Positions 45,847 to 54,619 of a stretch of DNA of 64,000 nt are shown here, one piece after another (the first letter of the stretch is position 1; the number at the start of each line of letters is the position of its first letter). Position numbers and translations under genes: made by a program. The notes under the pieces are model-generated. The model had not been told where the DNA came from and made no database searches. It saw only the letters and a program-made list of their open reading frames with translations. This stretch comes from Argonema galeatum A003/A1 (GTDB lineage: Bacteria; Cyanobacteriota; Cyanobacteriia; Cyanobacteriales; Aerosakkonemataceae): contig NZ_JAIQZM010000002.1 in the NCBI RefSeq assembly GCF_023333595.1, positions 113,068 through 177,067 of the forward strand. Direction: 5' to 3'.

Positions 45847-45983
45847 GGTAGGTTCCAGCTTCTTTTAATTTCTTGGACGCTTGCTTCTCCAGCATCAGCA
45901 GTAGCCTCTGCTTGTTCAATTGATTGATACAGTAAATTTATTGTAGCCGAATTTGATGTAAATAACGAATCTCGCGAAATCAT
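45843..45983 (-). pseudogene. Truncated homolog of the 114-aa gene
   Basis: The frame reads SATINLLYQSIEQAEATADA GEASVQEIKRSWNLP-stop, alignable with AVLDLLYQTIEDAEAAMAAS AASIREAKIDFELP-stop of the 114-aa protein. The upstream two thirds are missing: beyond about 45955 the sequence belongs to the GST remnant on the other strand. An ATG at 45983 would give 46 aa. Confidence 0.7.
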
Positions 45984-46509
45984 TCGGATGTTGGATACGC
46001 AATTCCAAGATTTTGCTAAGTCGGATTGGCACTTCTGTTCGGAGGATTTACGAGAAAAGATTGACCAAACGATCGACGCGATTTATCAACCGATTAATAA
46101 TGGCGTTTATCGAGCAGGATTTGCTACCAGTCAAGCGGCTTATGAAGAAGGTGTGACGGATTTATTCAACGCTTTGAATAGTTGGGATGAAGTGTTGGCA
46201 AAACAGCGCTATTTGTGCGGGGATAAAATTACGGAAGCCGATTGGTGTATGTTCACTACTCTCTTGCGTTTCGACCCGGTTTACTACGGTCATTTCAAAT
46301 GCAATTTACGTCATATTTGGGATTATACCAATCTGGGAAATTATCTAAAAGAACTTTACCAAATTCCGGGAGTGAAGGAAACTTGCAATTTAGACCACAT
46401 CAAACAGCATTACTATATCAGTCATAACAAAATTAATCCAACTCGGATTGTTCCCAAAGGGCCGATAATTGATTTGGAGTCACCGCACGATCGCGACAAG
46501 CTAGGATAA
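45958..46509 (+). pseudogene. Glutathionyl-hydroquinone reductase (ECM4/YqjG family), C-terminal part only
   Basis: From VNNESREIIRMLDTQF onward the sequence follows the YqjG-type omega GST: AIYQPINNGVYRAGFATSQA AYEEGV, KQRYLCGDKITEADW, FTTLLRFDPVYYGHFKCN, YLKELYQIPGVKET, and the final HYYISHNKINPTRIVPKGP. The N-terminal thioredoxin-like half with the catalytic Cys-Pro-W motif is absent. The ATG at 45988 could yield a 173-aa C-terminal fragment. The breakpoint coincides with that of the truncated 114-aa homolog. Confidence 0.85.
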
Positions 46510-46541
46510 AGTGTTAGAAATAATTGGCAAAAGATTTTTTT

Positions 46542-46582
46542 ACCACAGATAAACACAGATAATTATCTGCGTTTATCTGCGG
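46542..46582. repeat. Palindrome after the GST remnant
   Basis: ACCACAGATAAACACAGATA ATT pairs with the following AATTATCTGCGTTTATCTGC GGT (four mismatches). It could end transcription of the GST remnant. The bases are similar to the CTGTGTTCATCTGTGG part of MITE family D. Confidence 0.55.
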
Positions 46583-46669
46583 TGCTTATAAAAAATCGGC
46601 TTTGATGAGATAGCGCTAAGATAAGAGTTTGCTATGCTGTAGTATTATGAATGGGGGAGAAAAGGCAGT

Positions 46670-47383
46670 ATGTCAGTTAATACCACAGAATTAAATATCA
46701 CCTGGGAAAAATTACCAGACAACTTTGTTTTGGATGACGAACCAGTGGACAATATCAACCAGCCAGTCTTAGCATCTGCACTGACGGAAGCTTTGGAACT
46801 ATCGGGAAAACTACAGGAATCAATGCTAGTAGGAACTAATTTTGGGATTTGTGCGACTGTCGAGGGAAAAACGGTCGTGAAAGCGCCTGATTGGTTTTAT
46901 ATACGTTCCGTACAACCGACTACTCCCCCAAATCAAAACCGTCGCAGCTATACTCCCAATTTGGAAGGGGAAGTTCCGGGTGCAGTAATGGAGTTTTTGT
47001 CTGAGACTGAGGGAGGCGAATACTCAATAAAGTCAAAATATCCGCCGGGTAAGTGGTATTACTACGAGCGGATATTGCAAGTGCCGAACTACGTCATTTT
47101 CGAGCCAAATGCGGGATGGCTAGAATTATATCAATTAAATGCTGCGAGAAGATACCAGGTAGCTCCAGCGGATGCTAACAATCGCTACTGGATTCCTCAA
47201 ATCGGACTATTTCTGGGAGTTTGGCAGGGAACTAAGGCAAACAGGACGGGATTTTGGTTGCGTTGGTGGGATGAAACCGGACAGATGTTATTGTGGGGAA
47301 CGGAGTTAGTGGAACGAGAACGCCAACGGGCAGAACGTTTGGCAGCTCAGTTGCGATCGGCTGGGATTGAGCCAGCGGTGTGA
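46670..47383 (+). CDS. Uma2 family (DUF820) protein
   Basis: 237 aa. Landmarks: VVKAPDWFYIRSVQP (D of the nuclease core, about 65-78), EGEVPGAVMEFLSETEGGEYS (E at about 105-118), KWYYYERILQVPNYVIFEP (K/Y-rich), and a C-terminal tail ELVERERQRAERLAAQLRS seen in many Uma2 proteins. The PD-(D/E)XK-like fold suggests nuclease activity, but the cellular role is unknown. Cyanobacteria carry many copies; two more are in this window. Confidence 0.85.
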   Translation: MSVNTTELNITWEKLPDNFVLDDEPVDNINQPVLASALTEALELSGKLQESMLVGTNFGICATVEGKTVVKAPDWFYIRSVQPTTPPNQNRRSYTPNLEGEVPGAVMEFLSETEGGEYSIKSKYPPGKWYYYERILQVPNYVIFEPNAGWLELYQLNAARRYQVAPADANNRYWIPQIGLFLGVWQGTKANRTGFWLRWWDETGQMLLWGTELVERERQRAERLAAQLRSAGIEPAV

Positions 47384-47521
47384 GAGCGAATGGCGTCCGA
47401 GCGTTACTACAAAGCAGTTTATCGCCACTCAAGCCAGACCTCTGTGTTAACCCATACAATTGTAAAGGTATACTCTAAAATAGACCTTTTTTTCTGCTGC
47501 TAACTTGCTGGGGTTGGACTT

Positions 47522-48184
47522 ATGACATCTTATGCAACTTCCTCTGCTAGATCCGAAATGAGTGAACTGCGGCGTTTGAAAAGCTTATTGCCGCCAGAAA
47601 TGCAGAGTTGGGTCACAGTTGAAGGAACGACTGAAGTAAATCCAACCCTGATCCGCTGCGAAGAAATCGGTAAAGACCAGGTGGAAATTCAAATAGACTT
47701 GGTGAAATGGGAGCAATTGGCGCTGGATCAGCGTAATTTGCTGTTTTGGCACGAGGTCGCCCGCGTTCAAAACGATACAATCCCCAGAGATGGGTGGGAA
47801 ATGGCGGCGCTAGCGATCGGTTTGGGTGGCGCTGTGGGAGAATTGTGGGTGCAAGATGGTTTGCTGCTGTTGTTGGCGCTGGCGCTGTGCGGCGTGTCGG
47901 GTTGGCGGCTGTATCAGAAAAATAATGCCGATCGCACCTTGAAGGAAGCTTACGACGCCGATGAGAAAGCGATCGCACTCGCCACCCGTTTCGGTTATTC
48001 CCTCCCCAACGCCTACAAAAGTCTGGGTAGCGCCTTGAAAGCCATGATCGACCTCACCCCCGCCAAACGCCAGCGCAACAAGTACGAAGCGCGACTGCAA
48101 GCCCTCAAACGCAGCGCTAACAAGGCAAAAGCCAAAATAAAATCCAATCGCGAAGTTTCCCAATCGGAAGATATTTACAGTTAG
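47522..48184 (+). CDS. DUF3318 membrane protein
   Basis: 220 aa. Residues 1-90 are globular (SEMSELRRLKSLLPPEMQSW, RNLLFWHEVARVQNDTIPRD GWE), then two hydrophobic segments (AALAIGLGGAVGELW and DGLLLLLALALCGVSGWRLY, about 95-135), then a basic C-terminal tail rich in K/R/A. This matches the cyanobacterial DUF3318 group, function unknown. Start ATG at 47522 lies downstream of a GGGGTTGG sequence. Confidence 0.8.
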   Translation: MTSYATSSARSEMSELRRLKSLLPPEMQSWVTVEGTTEVNPTLIRCEEIGKDQVEIQIDLVKWEQLALDQRNLLFWHEVARVQNDTIPRDGWEMAALAIGLGGAVGELWVQDGLLLLLALALCGVSGWRLYQKNNADRTLKEAYDADEKAIALATRFGYSLPNAYKSLGSALKAMIDLTPAKRQRNKYEARLQALKRSANKAKAKIKSNREVSQSEDIYS

Positions 48185-48210
48185 GCGATCGGTTTTGGAA
48201 TAGAAACCTG

Positions 48211-48251
48211 GAATAGAAACCCGGTTTCTGGAAGAAACCGGGTTTCTATTC
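48211..48251. repeat. Perfect 19-bp inverted repeat of the AAACCCGG family
   Basis: GAATAGAAACCCGGTTTCT / AGAAACCGGGTTTCTATTC with a 3-base loop, 26 bp after the DUF3318 stop. May work as terminator; a member of the dispersed family listed at 44524. Confidence 0.8.
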
Positions 48252-48318
48252 CACAACCCAACCTACACTAAAAATCAATTCTTTAATCCAAAATCCAAAA
48301 TCCAAAATCCAAAATCGA

Positions 48319-48972
48319 ATGACCACTCTTACCCTTATCCTCAAACCTGTTAGCCAGATCAAACTAGAACCTGGTAGTGTGGTAACGATCTCAAACGTGA
48401 GTTGGTTAGAATTTGAATCGATTTTGCAGGAATTGGGAGAAAAGCGAAGCACAAGAATTGCCTACAGCAAAGGTACTTTACAAATCATGGTTCCTTTACC
48501 AGAACACGAAATTCCCAAAGATCTGATCTCGGATATTGTTAAAACATTGCTAAAGGCAGTAGGCATTCGATACCAGCCTTTTGGCTCAACTACATTTAAA
48601 CGTGAAGGAGTAGCAGGTGTTGAACCGGATGCTTGCTTTTATATTGAAAATTATCAAATTATGATCGGTCGTCGCCGACTTGAACCAGGCGATCCGCCAC
48701 CCGATCTGGCGATCGAGACAGATGTTACTTCTAAAACTACTCTCAATGCTTATGAAGCGATCGCAGTTCCAGAATTATGGGTTTACGATCGTGGTAAACT
48801 CACTATCTATTTGCTTAGAGATGGAAAGTACATCAAATCTGACACCAGTCCTAATTTTCCAGATATTGCGATCGCGCAGATAATTCCCCCTGTGGTAGAA
48901 CGTGCTTGGCAAGTGGGAAATTATCAAGCTTTGGAGGAATTTGAAACTGCGATCGCACAAACCTCATTTTAA
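48319..48972 (+). CDS. Uma2 family (DUF820) protein
   Basis: 217 aa. Core: YSKGTLQIMVPLPEHE, VEPDACFYIENYQIM (D near 107), DPPPDLAIETDVTSKT (D/E near 130-137), and IAVPELWVYDRGKLTIYLL. The order matches the Uma2 nuclease-like fold with PD...E-x-(S/T)K. 29 bp ahead of the next Uma2 gene, so perhaps co-transcribed. Confidence 0.9.
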   Translation: MTTLTLILKPVSQIKLEPGSVVTISNVSWLEFESILQELGEKRSTRIAYSKGTLQIMVPLPEHEIPKDLISDIVKTLLKAVGIRYQPFGSTTFKREGVAGVEPDACFYIENYQIMIGRRRLEPGDPPPDLAIETDVTSKTTLNAYEAIAVPELWVYDRGKLTIYLLRDGKYIKSDTSPNFPDIAIAQIIPPVVERAWQVGNYQALEEFETAIAQTSF

Positions 48973-49001
48973 TTAATCATTAATATGAGATAACCCGAAT
49001 T

Positions 49002-49544
49002 ATGATGGCTACCTCTACCCAACCACTCACCCTACAAAACTTCCTGAAATTGCCGAATATTGAGGAGTCGCCTGCTTGGGAGTTCGTGGACGGACAAGCA
49101 AATCAAAAACAGATGCCCACAGCTCACCATAGCATTTTACAGAAATGCCTAACTGCTGCGATCGATCGAGCAAACTCACCCTATGAAGCTTTTCCAGAAC
49201 TACGCTGTACTCTCACCAGCAATTCTGTCGTTCCCGACATTACAGTTATCCACAAAAACAGAGTTCCTACTGGAAATACCCCTGTTGAAGGCCCACCCGA
49301 TTGGATGATTGAAATCCTCTCCCCTGACCAAAGTACTACTAAGTTGATTGCCAAAATTCCAACCTGCTTGCAAGAGGGGACAAAGCTAGGATGGTTGATC
49401 GATCCGACCGAGGAGGTTATTGTGGTATTGTTCCCTGATGCTCGTATTAGTTTACACAAAAACAGCGATCGCCTGCCTGTCCCGCCGGACATGAACTTAG
49501 TTTTGACAGTTGTGCAGGTGTTTAGTTGGATGCGCGATCGATGA
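49002..49544 (+). CDS. Uma2 family (DUF820) protein
   Basis: 180 aa. LQNFLKLPNIEESPAWEFVD GQ at the N-terminus, VVPDITVIHKNRVP (D near 77), GPPDWMIEILSPDQSTTKLI (PDW..EILSPDQS, near 97-110), and EGTKLGWLIDPTEEVIVVLF. Diverged from the previous gene, so the two are not recent copies. The C-terminus is close to queE, which runs in the opposite direction. Confidence 0.9.
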   Translation: MMATSTQPLTLQNFLKLPNIEESPAWEFVDGQANQKQMPTAHHSILQKCLTAAIDRANSPYEAFPELRCTLTSNSVVPDITVIHKNRVPTGNTPVEGPPDWMIEILSPDQSTTKLIAKIPTCLQEGTKLGWLIDPTEEVIVVLFPDARISLHKNSDRLPVPPDMNLVLTVVQVFSWMRDR

Positions 49545-49558
49545 TGTTATGGTGTAAT

Positions 49559-50341
49559 TTACAGCTGATTCATCATCTTATGAGTTTGCGGTACAACTCG
49601 CACTTGCTTGACAAAACGCTTCATTAATGATTGCCATTCTAATACGCGATCGGGCCTTGGCGCAACCACCGACTCCTTACCCAGTATTGGGGTTACTGGT
49701 TGTAAAAATACCGGAATTGAGGCATCTACAGAAGCTACCAACTCTCCCGCCTGTTCTAACTCGGCTGTATTGGTTTGGCTGGAAATAATTATCTTGACAA
49801 ATACTTCTACTTGTGCATCGTGACAAAGATGTAAAAACTCCTGATGAACTTGCCAGCGATTTTCGCCACTGACGCTAGGCAACTTGATGTCCATGCCGAT
49901 CGAATCCAAGTATGGCAAGATCGGTAATAATTGCTCTGGACGATGACCGCCAGTTTCCAAGTATATTGGCAAATCAGTTAGCGATCGCACTTCTGGCAAA
50001 AATTGCCCCAAAAAAGGCGCAGAAAGAAGCGGTTCCCCACCAGTCAAACTAATGCTATCGTGCAATCCCGGTTGATTTTGCCTCCCCACCCATTCCAGCA
50101 AATCTGGTAGCGCCACGGGATTGGGGTGAGTTTCAAAGTCGCGCAATCCCGGCGTTTTCTCAATTTTGCATATCTCTGGAACACCCCAGGTATGAGCGCT
50201 ATCGCAAAAATGGCAGCGCAAATCGCACAAAGCGAAGCGGATGAAAATTTGCCGCGTACCCACATTGAGTCCCTCCCCTTGAATGGCGGAGAAAACTTCA
50301 ATTAGACGCGCCTTTGATGCTTGTGCGATTTGCATTGCCAT
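49559..50341 (-). CDS. queE: 7-carboxy-7-deazaguanine synthase
   Basis: Radical SAM enzyme, about 260 aa from the ATG at 50341 (an upstream ATG at 50377 lies within the previous gene). The cluster motif is CDLRCHFCDS (CxxxCxxC, near residues 40-47), with SAIQGEGLNVGTRQIFIRF just before and SLTGGEPLL after. It converts 6-carboxy-tetrahydropterin to 7-carboxy-7-deazaguanine on the way to queuosine (and some DNA modifications). No other queuosine genes are near. Confidence 0.92.
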   Translation of the reverse strand: MAMQIAQASKARLIEVFSAIQGEGLNVGTRQIFIRFALCDLRCHFCDSAHTWGVPEICKIEKTPGLRDFETHPNPVALPDLLEWVGRQNQPGLHDSISLTGGEPLLSAPFLGQFLPEVRSLTDLPIYLETGGHRPEQLLPILPYLDSIGMDIKLPSVSGENRWQVHQEFLHLCHDAQVEVFVKIIISSQTNTAELEQAGELVASVDASIPVFLQPVTPILGKESVVAPRPDRVLEWQSLMKRFVKQVRVVPQTHKMMNQL

Positions 50342-50351
50342 GTTTTTTTCT

Positions 50352-51239
50352 CTAAATTTCGGCAACAGCTCGTTCAATTAGGCGACGAGCCAGAGTTTGA
50401 ATGCCAGTGTGTTCGTAGTAGTTGGTTGACACATCCAGAAAAGCACCGAGATAATCTAGCTTGTCATCAGCAACATCCATAAAGCTTGACAGATTGTGGA
50501 CAACATTTTGTGGTGTCAAACCGCGAGAGTTAACGAAGTCGCTCATCCAACCCGAAACGGAACTAAAGCTTTCGTTAATAAAACCCAGTTTACCTGAAGA
50601 ACTACCGCCAGGAATCAAATCATTAACACCTTTAAAGGTCTGATTGTGTTCCAATTCCTGCGGACTCATGTTGTTGAACCTTGAGAGAACCATTTGGATA
50701 AAGTCCGGGCCAAGGGGAATCAGACCATCAAAGCAAACTAGCGCCGCCATCCGCATCAGAGACTCGCCACTGTAGTCGCCTAAAGCTCCCAAGAAATCGC
50801 CAATACTGTCACCGGGAATACCGTTAATTTGGCAAAAAGCTACTAACTCAACCACCAATTTTACGGCTAGGTCAATAGTTTGAGCTTTGTCCGCTTTGGG
50901 AGTGATATTGCCTAAGAAACCCAAAAGAGGGATCTTCTCACCAACTTTGTTGGCTAAAGCAGCTGCACCCAACACAGAAGAAGCACTATCAACAGTTTGG
51001 TAGAGCCACAGGGCTGTTTGGTATCCCTGAGATTTGTCGTTGTATAGATAGATGGCGCGTTCGCCAATTTGCCGGATGAGATCTGGGTCGGTTTCGCCAG
51101 TGACCGCACGAATGGTGTTGTCAAAGCCAACCAAATTTTGCCACTCGCCGGGAACGGCAAAATCGAGCGATCGCAGCGACATCACGGTCAGTCCGCCAGT
51201 GGGCAGTTCATCCACCAATTGATAAATCGTTTTGCTCAC
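50352..51239 (-). CDS. Conserved hypothetical protein (295 aa)
   Basis: No domain recognised. Sequence has MSKTIYQLVDELPTGGLTVM, a middle helical part with AVKLVVELVAFCQINGIPGD SIGDF and many small residues (ALANKVGEKIPLLGFLGNIT), and ends GIQTLARRLIERAVAEI. Cytoplasmic composition, no signal peptide. Its stop lies 10 bp before the chosen queE start, so the two may be co-transcribed. Confidence 0.6.
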   Translation of the reverse strand: MSKTIYQLVDELPTGGLTVMSLRSLDFAVPGEWQNLVGFDNTIRAVTGETDPDLIRQIGERAIYLYNDKSQGYQTALWLYQTVDSASSVLGAAALANKVGEKIPLLGFLGNITPKADKAQTIDLAVKLVVELVAFCQINGIPGDSIGDFLGALGDYSGESLMRMAALVCFDGLIPLGPDFIQMVLSRFNNMSPQELEHNQTFKGVNDLIPGGSSSGKLGFINESFSSVSGWMSDFVNSRGLTPQNVVHNLSSFMDVADDKLDYLGAFLDVSTNYYEHTGIQTLARRLIERAVAEI

Positions 51240-51291
51240 AAAAAAAATCCTTGTTTAATGGTTGCGATCGGGAACGGTATGGCAAGAAAAT

Positions 51292-51804
51292 TTACTTGAG
51301 TTGGGCAAGTCCGCTCAGGTTAAATTTTTGCAGCCAAGCTTCGCGATCGTTCTTCGTAAACGAATCGTCGCGAGATTGCACTTTTACCTGGTAACGATTA
51401 TTTACAAGAATCCCAGTACCTTTACCCGGAGCTTCAGCAGCTGGATAACCGGCAATTTTTGCACTACTTTGCTCATATTTCGTCTTCGCACTTGGATTGC
51501 TGGTTATATCGTTAATAGACAGCATGGCAACATTCTTGCCGCCTTTGTTCAGCTTATACTCGGCAAACCCTTTCTTTTCCTGTGCTGCTACAACCTGGTA
51601 GCCATCAGCAGATTTGGGAAAGAATTTGTTAAAGCTGCTGCCCTGTTCGGCTTTCCTGGCAACAGCTGGAGTAGCACCCCTCTGGGTACTTTCCTGCTGC
51701 GTCTTGGCATAAGGAGAGGTATCCTGCGCCCTACAGGAAGTCACAAGCAGCAACACGGCCAGTAGGAAGGCAGGTAGAATTCTACGCAAACGACTAAAAA
51801 TCAT
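51292..51804 (-). CDS. Lipoprotein of unknown function
   Basis: 170 aa from ATG at 51804 (frame opens at 51900 but the first 32 residues lack a signal). Signal IFSRLRRILPAFLLAVLLLVTSC with lipobox VTSC. The mature domain (GSSFNKFFPKSADGYQVVAA, EYKLNKGGKNVAMLSINDI, IAGYPAAEAPGKGTGILVNN RYQVKVQS) is a compact alpha/beta protein of a type common in cyanobacteria. Confidence 0.7.
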   Translation of the reverse strand: MIFSRLRRILPAFLLAVLLLVTSCRAQDTSPYAKTQQESTQRGATPAVARKAEQGSSFNKFFPKSADGYQVVAAQEKKGFAEYKLNKGGKNVAMLSINDITSNPSAKTKYEQSSAKIAGYPAAEAPGKGTGILVNNRYQVKVQSRDDSFTKNDREAWLQKFNLSGLAQLK

Positions 51805-52101
51805 CGCTTTATCCAAATGATTGGGGTTACAGTACCAATTTTGGCTTATACTTCGCCGATCTGTGTTGGATAAGTGGGAACACAACACGGATTTAAACAC
51901 AGATGCACGGATGAGCCCCTACAAACTCAAAACTCACCCTTCCCCTTTCTTCGCTATAATCATATAAAAACATGGGATGTTTGGAAACTCAGTCCCTTTA
52001 GCGCTCGTGGAAAAACGACTCAAGCCGTTTTAACCGCTGTAAATATTGTAGACAATTACATTCACTTTCGCTATCATAGCGATAGTTTCAGCGAAAGTGA
52101 T

Positions 52102-52691
52102 ATGTACTTGACTCAGAAAAACCAAATCCGTGGACTCAAATCCAGCGAGTTTGAATCTCTGAGGCAGTTGTGCAGATTGAGTAAGAACCTCTACAATGTA
52201 GGGCTTTACACAGTTAAGCAGTATTACTTCCAAGAACAAAAAGACTTGCGTTATGAATCTAACTACCACTACTGCAAAAGTAATGAAAATTATCAGATGT
52301 TGAACACTGATATTGCTCAGCAAACTTTGAAAGTAGTAGATCGAACTTTTCGCAGTTTTTACGGACTGATTACCGCAGTTAAATCTGGGACTTACAGTAA
52401 TAATAAGGTTAGAGATATGGTATTAAATATGTTGAGCAAGAGGAGTCTTACACCAGTAAAGCTAGTTTCCTTGATGGTGATGATATCCCTATTTACAACG
52501 CCCTCAATCCCACAGAGTATAAATTGTCTGGTCAGCGGGTTAAACGTGGCTTGTATCGTACTCAGCATGGTTTGTTGATTAATGCAGATTGTAATGGTTC
52601 GGCTAATATTCTCAGAAAAAGTAAGCACAATGCGTTAAGCAGAGTGTGTAGTGGCTGTTTGGCTCAGCCTTTACGAGTGAAAATCTCTTAA
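52102..52691 (+). pseudogene. tnpB (IS200/IS605 OrfB) remnant with large internal deletion
   Basis: The 5' part MYLTQKNQIRGLKSSEFESL RQLCRLSKNLYNVGLYTVKQ is the N-terminus of TnpB. After about 105 codons the frame shifts and the sequence resumes as YVEQEESYTSKASFLDGDDI ...RVKRGLYRTQHGLLINADCN GSANILRK, the C-terminal end. The RuvC I and II regions and the first half of the zinc-finger region are missing, so no nuclease activity is expected. Cis sequence around the end may still be an RNA end. Confidence 0.9.
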
Positions 52692-52847
52692 GAATCTCAG
52701 TCTATGAAGGCCCAGAGTGTCAATAAAACTATAATTTGTCAATATACACCAAACTGTTTCTGGCGTTTGGTTTCCATACTGCTGTATGGTTATATGTAGT
52801 TGCTCGTGATTAGCTAAATCTCAAAGGTAGATTTTCGGGTTAAGTTC

Positions 52848-53804
52848 TTGAAAGAAATTCCCTTGATTCAAGTACCCCCTCGTTTAAGCGTGCTGGAGGC
52901 AGTGGCCTTCAAGCAAAACTTTAAACAGCTTTGCCAGGGAAGTCCTCTTCCCAACCAAATTATTATTGATTTTAGCCAGACCACTTTTATGGATAGCAGT
53001 GGTTTGGGCGCTCTGGTCAGTAATCTCAAAACCGCACAGCAGCAAGGGATTAACTTAGTACTCCACCAAGTGCAACCTCAAGTTATGGCGGTGTTGTCTC
53101 TCACGGGACTGGACGAAGTTTTTACTATTGAGCAACTCCGCGAACCCGTTACGCCTACAGTAAACCGTCGCCGCCAATGGAAGCCCCCAGTTACCCATCC
53201 TTCTGTCCGTTCCTGGGTTAAACGTGCCATAGACGTTGTGGGGGCGCTGGTAGGTTTGGGAATCACGGCGATTTTGTTTATTCCGATCGCAGTTGCGATT
53301 AAGCTGGATAGTCGAGGGCCGATTTTCTTCGGTCAAATCCGCTGCGGCTGGATGGGAAGGCGGTTTCGGATTTGGAAGTTCCGCTCAATGTGTACCAATG
53401 CGGAAGCCCTCAAGTCAACCGTTGAAAACCAAGTATCGGGGGCTATTTTCAAAAATGATCGAGACCCCCGCGTTACAAAGCTAGGTCGCTTTATGCGTCG
53501 AACCAGTCTGGATGAACTGCCTCAGTTTTGGAATGTGCTGATTGGAGAAATGAGTTTAGTTGGCACGCGACCGCCTACTCCAGATGAAGTAGAAAGTTAT
53601 GAGGTTCCTGAGTGGCAGCGTTTAGATGTCAAACCCGGTATGACAGGGGAATGGCAGGTAAGCGGACGCTCTCAGCTTCGCAGCTTTGAGGATGTAATTC
53701 GTTTGGATTTGAAATATCAACAAAACTGGAGCCTCATCTATGATATGAAGCTTATTCTGAAAACTATTGCAGTAGTGTTCCGTAAAAATAGTGGTGCTGT
53801 TTAG
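52848..53804 (+). CDS. STAS domain fused to a polyisoprenyl-phosphate hexose-1-phosphate transferase
   Basis: 318 aa from TTG at 52848 (no ATG in a better place). Residues 1-105 are a STAS domain with TTFMDSSGLGALVSNLKTAQ, keeping the phosphorylatable serine of anti-sigma antagonists. Residues 120-318 are a bacterial sugar transferase: a membrane helix (IDVVGALVGLGITAILFIPI), then FRIWKFRSM, TSLDELPQFWNVLIGEMSLV GTRPP, and VKPGMTGEWQVSGRS. It should start polysaccharide repeat synthesis on undecaprenyl phosphate; the STAS half suggests control by partner-switch signalling. Confidence 0.92.
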   Translation: MKEIPLIQVPPRLSVLEAVAFKQNFKQLCQGSPLPNQIIIDFSQTTFMDSSGLGALVSNLKTAQQQGINLVLHQVQPQVMAVLSLTGLDEVFTIEQLREPVTPTVNRRRQWKPPVTHPSVRSWVKRAIDVVGALVGLGITAILFIPIAVAIKLDSRGPIFFGQIRCGWMGRRFRIWKFRSMCTNAEALKSTVENQVSGAIFKNDRDPRVTKLGRFMRRTSLDELPQFWNVLIGEMSLVGTRPPTPDEVESYEVPEWQRLDVKPGMTGEWQVSGRSQLRSFEDVIRLDLKYQQNWSLIYDMKLILKTIAVVFRKNSGAV

Positions 53805-54180
53805 CTCATTGGTCATTGGTAAAGTGTAAATACAAATGCAAAACTTCGATCTTTAAATGCTTTCAAGCTCTGCCAAGCTTGGGAAAAAGCTGGGAAAGCG
53901 ATCGCATCTTTGTAATATTTCTTAATCTTTGGCTTGATTCAATACATCTGCGGTGAGATGTAAAATTTTCCTGACTTGGCCCAACGGCTTGGGCTTCGAT
54001 AAGATTTTTTAGCGTCGTAATTTTATTTTTAATTTGGTTTTTTCCTCAAAATTGTGATTTTATTAACAGAAAAATATTTTGGGGTATGTTCTAATATCTT
54101 ATAGAAAATACAAGATTTCTGCACAAGATATCCATATTTTTGGTTTAAGTATAGAGTCTATATTTAGTGGGAGGATTATG

Positions 54181-54363
54181 ATGACTAAGTGTCTTTGTTG
54201 CTCTAATCAGTTGCTACGCCACATCAGACACAGCCGCGTTTACTGGTTTTGCTCTCACTGCTGGCAAGAAATGCCAGATCTTACCGAGGTTGTTACAGCC
54301 TGTCAGCCGTATGTGCCAACAATCAAGCACTTGAGCGATCGGCCTGTCTTAACTACCAGATAA
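54181..54363 (+). CDS. Small zinc-finger-like protein (60 aa)
   Basis: MTKCLCCSNQLLRHIRHSRV YWFCSHCWQEMPDLTEV: two CxxC pairs and adjacent histidines suggest a zinc ribbon. GGGAGGA at 54169-54175 lies 5 bases before this ATG; the ATG at 54178 is too close. Preceded by 375 bp without a gene (53805-54180, AT-rich, with a GCCCAACGGCTTGGGC hairpin near 53979). Confidence 0.7.
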   Translation: MTKCLCCSNQLLRHIRHSRVYWFCSHCWQEMPDLTEVVTACQPYVPTIKHLSDRPVLTTR

Positions 54364-54481
54364 AAAGTATTTAAGATTACTTTTTGTCAGTTGAAAAAAT
54401 TTTTCACCGAAGCCGCGCAGTTCCTCCCCTGCCGATTTTAATCGCAGTCATCAGATGACAGTCGAGAGGTTTAGCAGCTAA

Positions 54482-54508
54482 AGCCCCTGACCTAAGCAGT
54501 CAGGGGCT
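54482..54508. terminator. Strong hairpin between 54363 and the minus-strand gene
   Basis: AGCCCCTGAC-ctaagca-GTCAGGGGCT is a perfect 10-bp stem followed by TTAATT. It lies between convergent genes and can terminate both. Confidence 0.65.
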
Positions 54509-54619
54509 TTAATTCGTATATAAATATTAAATAATGGCGCTTTTGGCTGGCAGCTTTGGAGTATTCTCGTTATCCTTATAAATCGTTCGAGTTCCTTGCA
54601 TAGAGAGAATGAAACTAGA

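Noticed and set aside
52102..52691. Active TnpB nuclease
   Set aside because: A frameshift and a large deletion remove the RuvC I/II regions.
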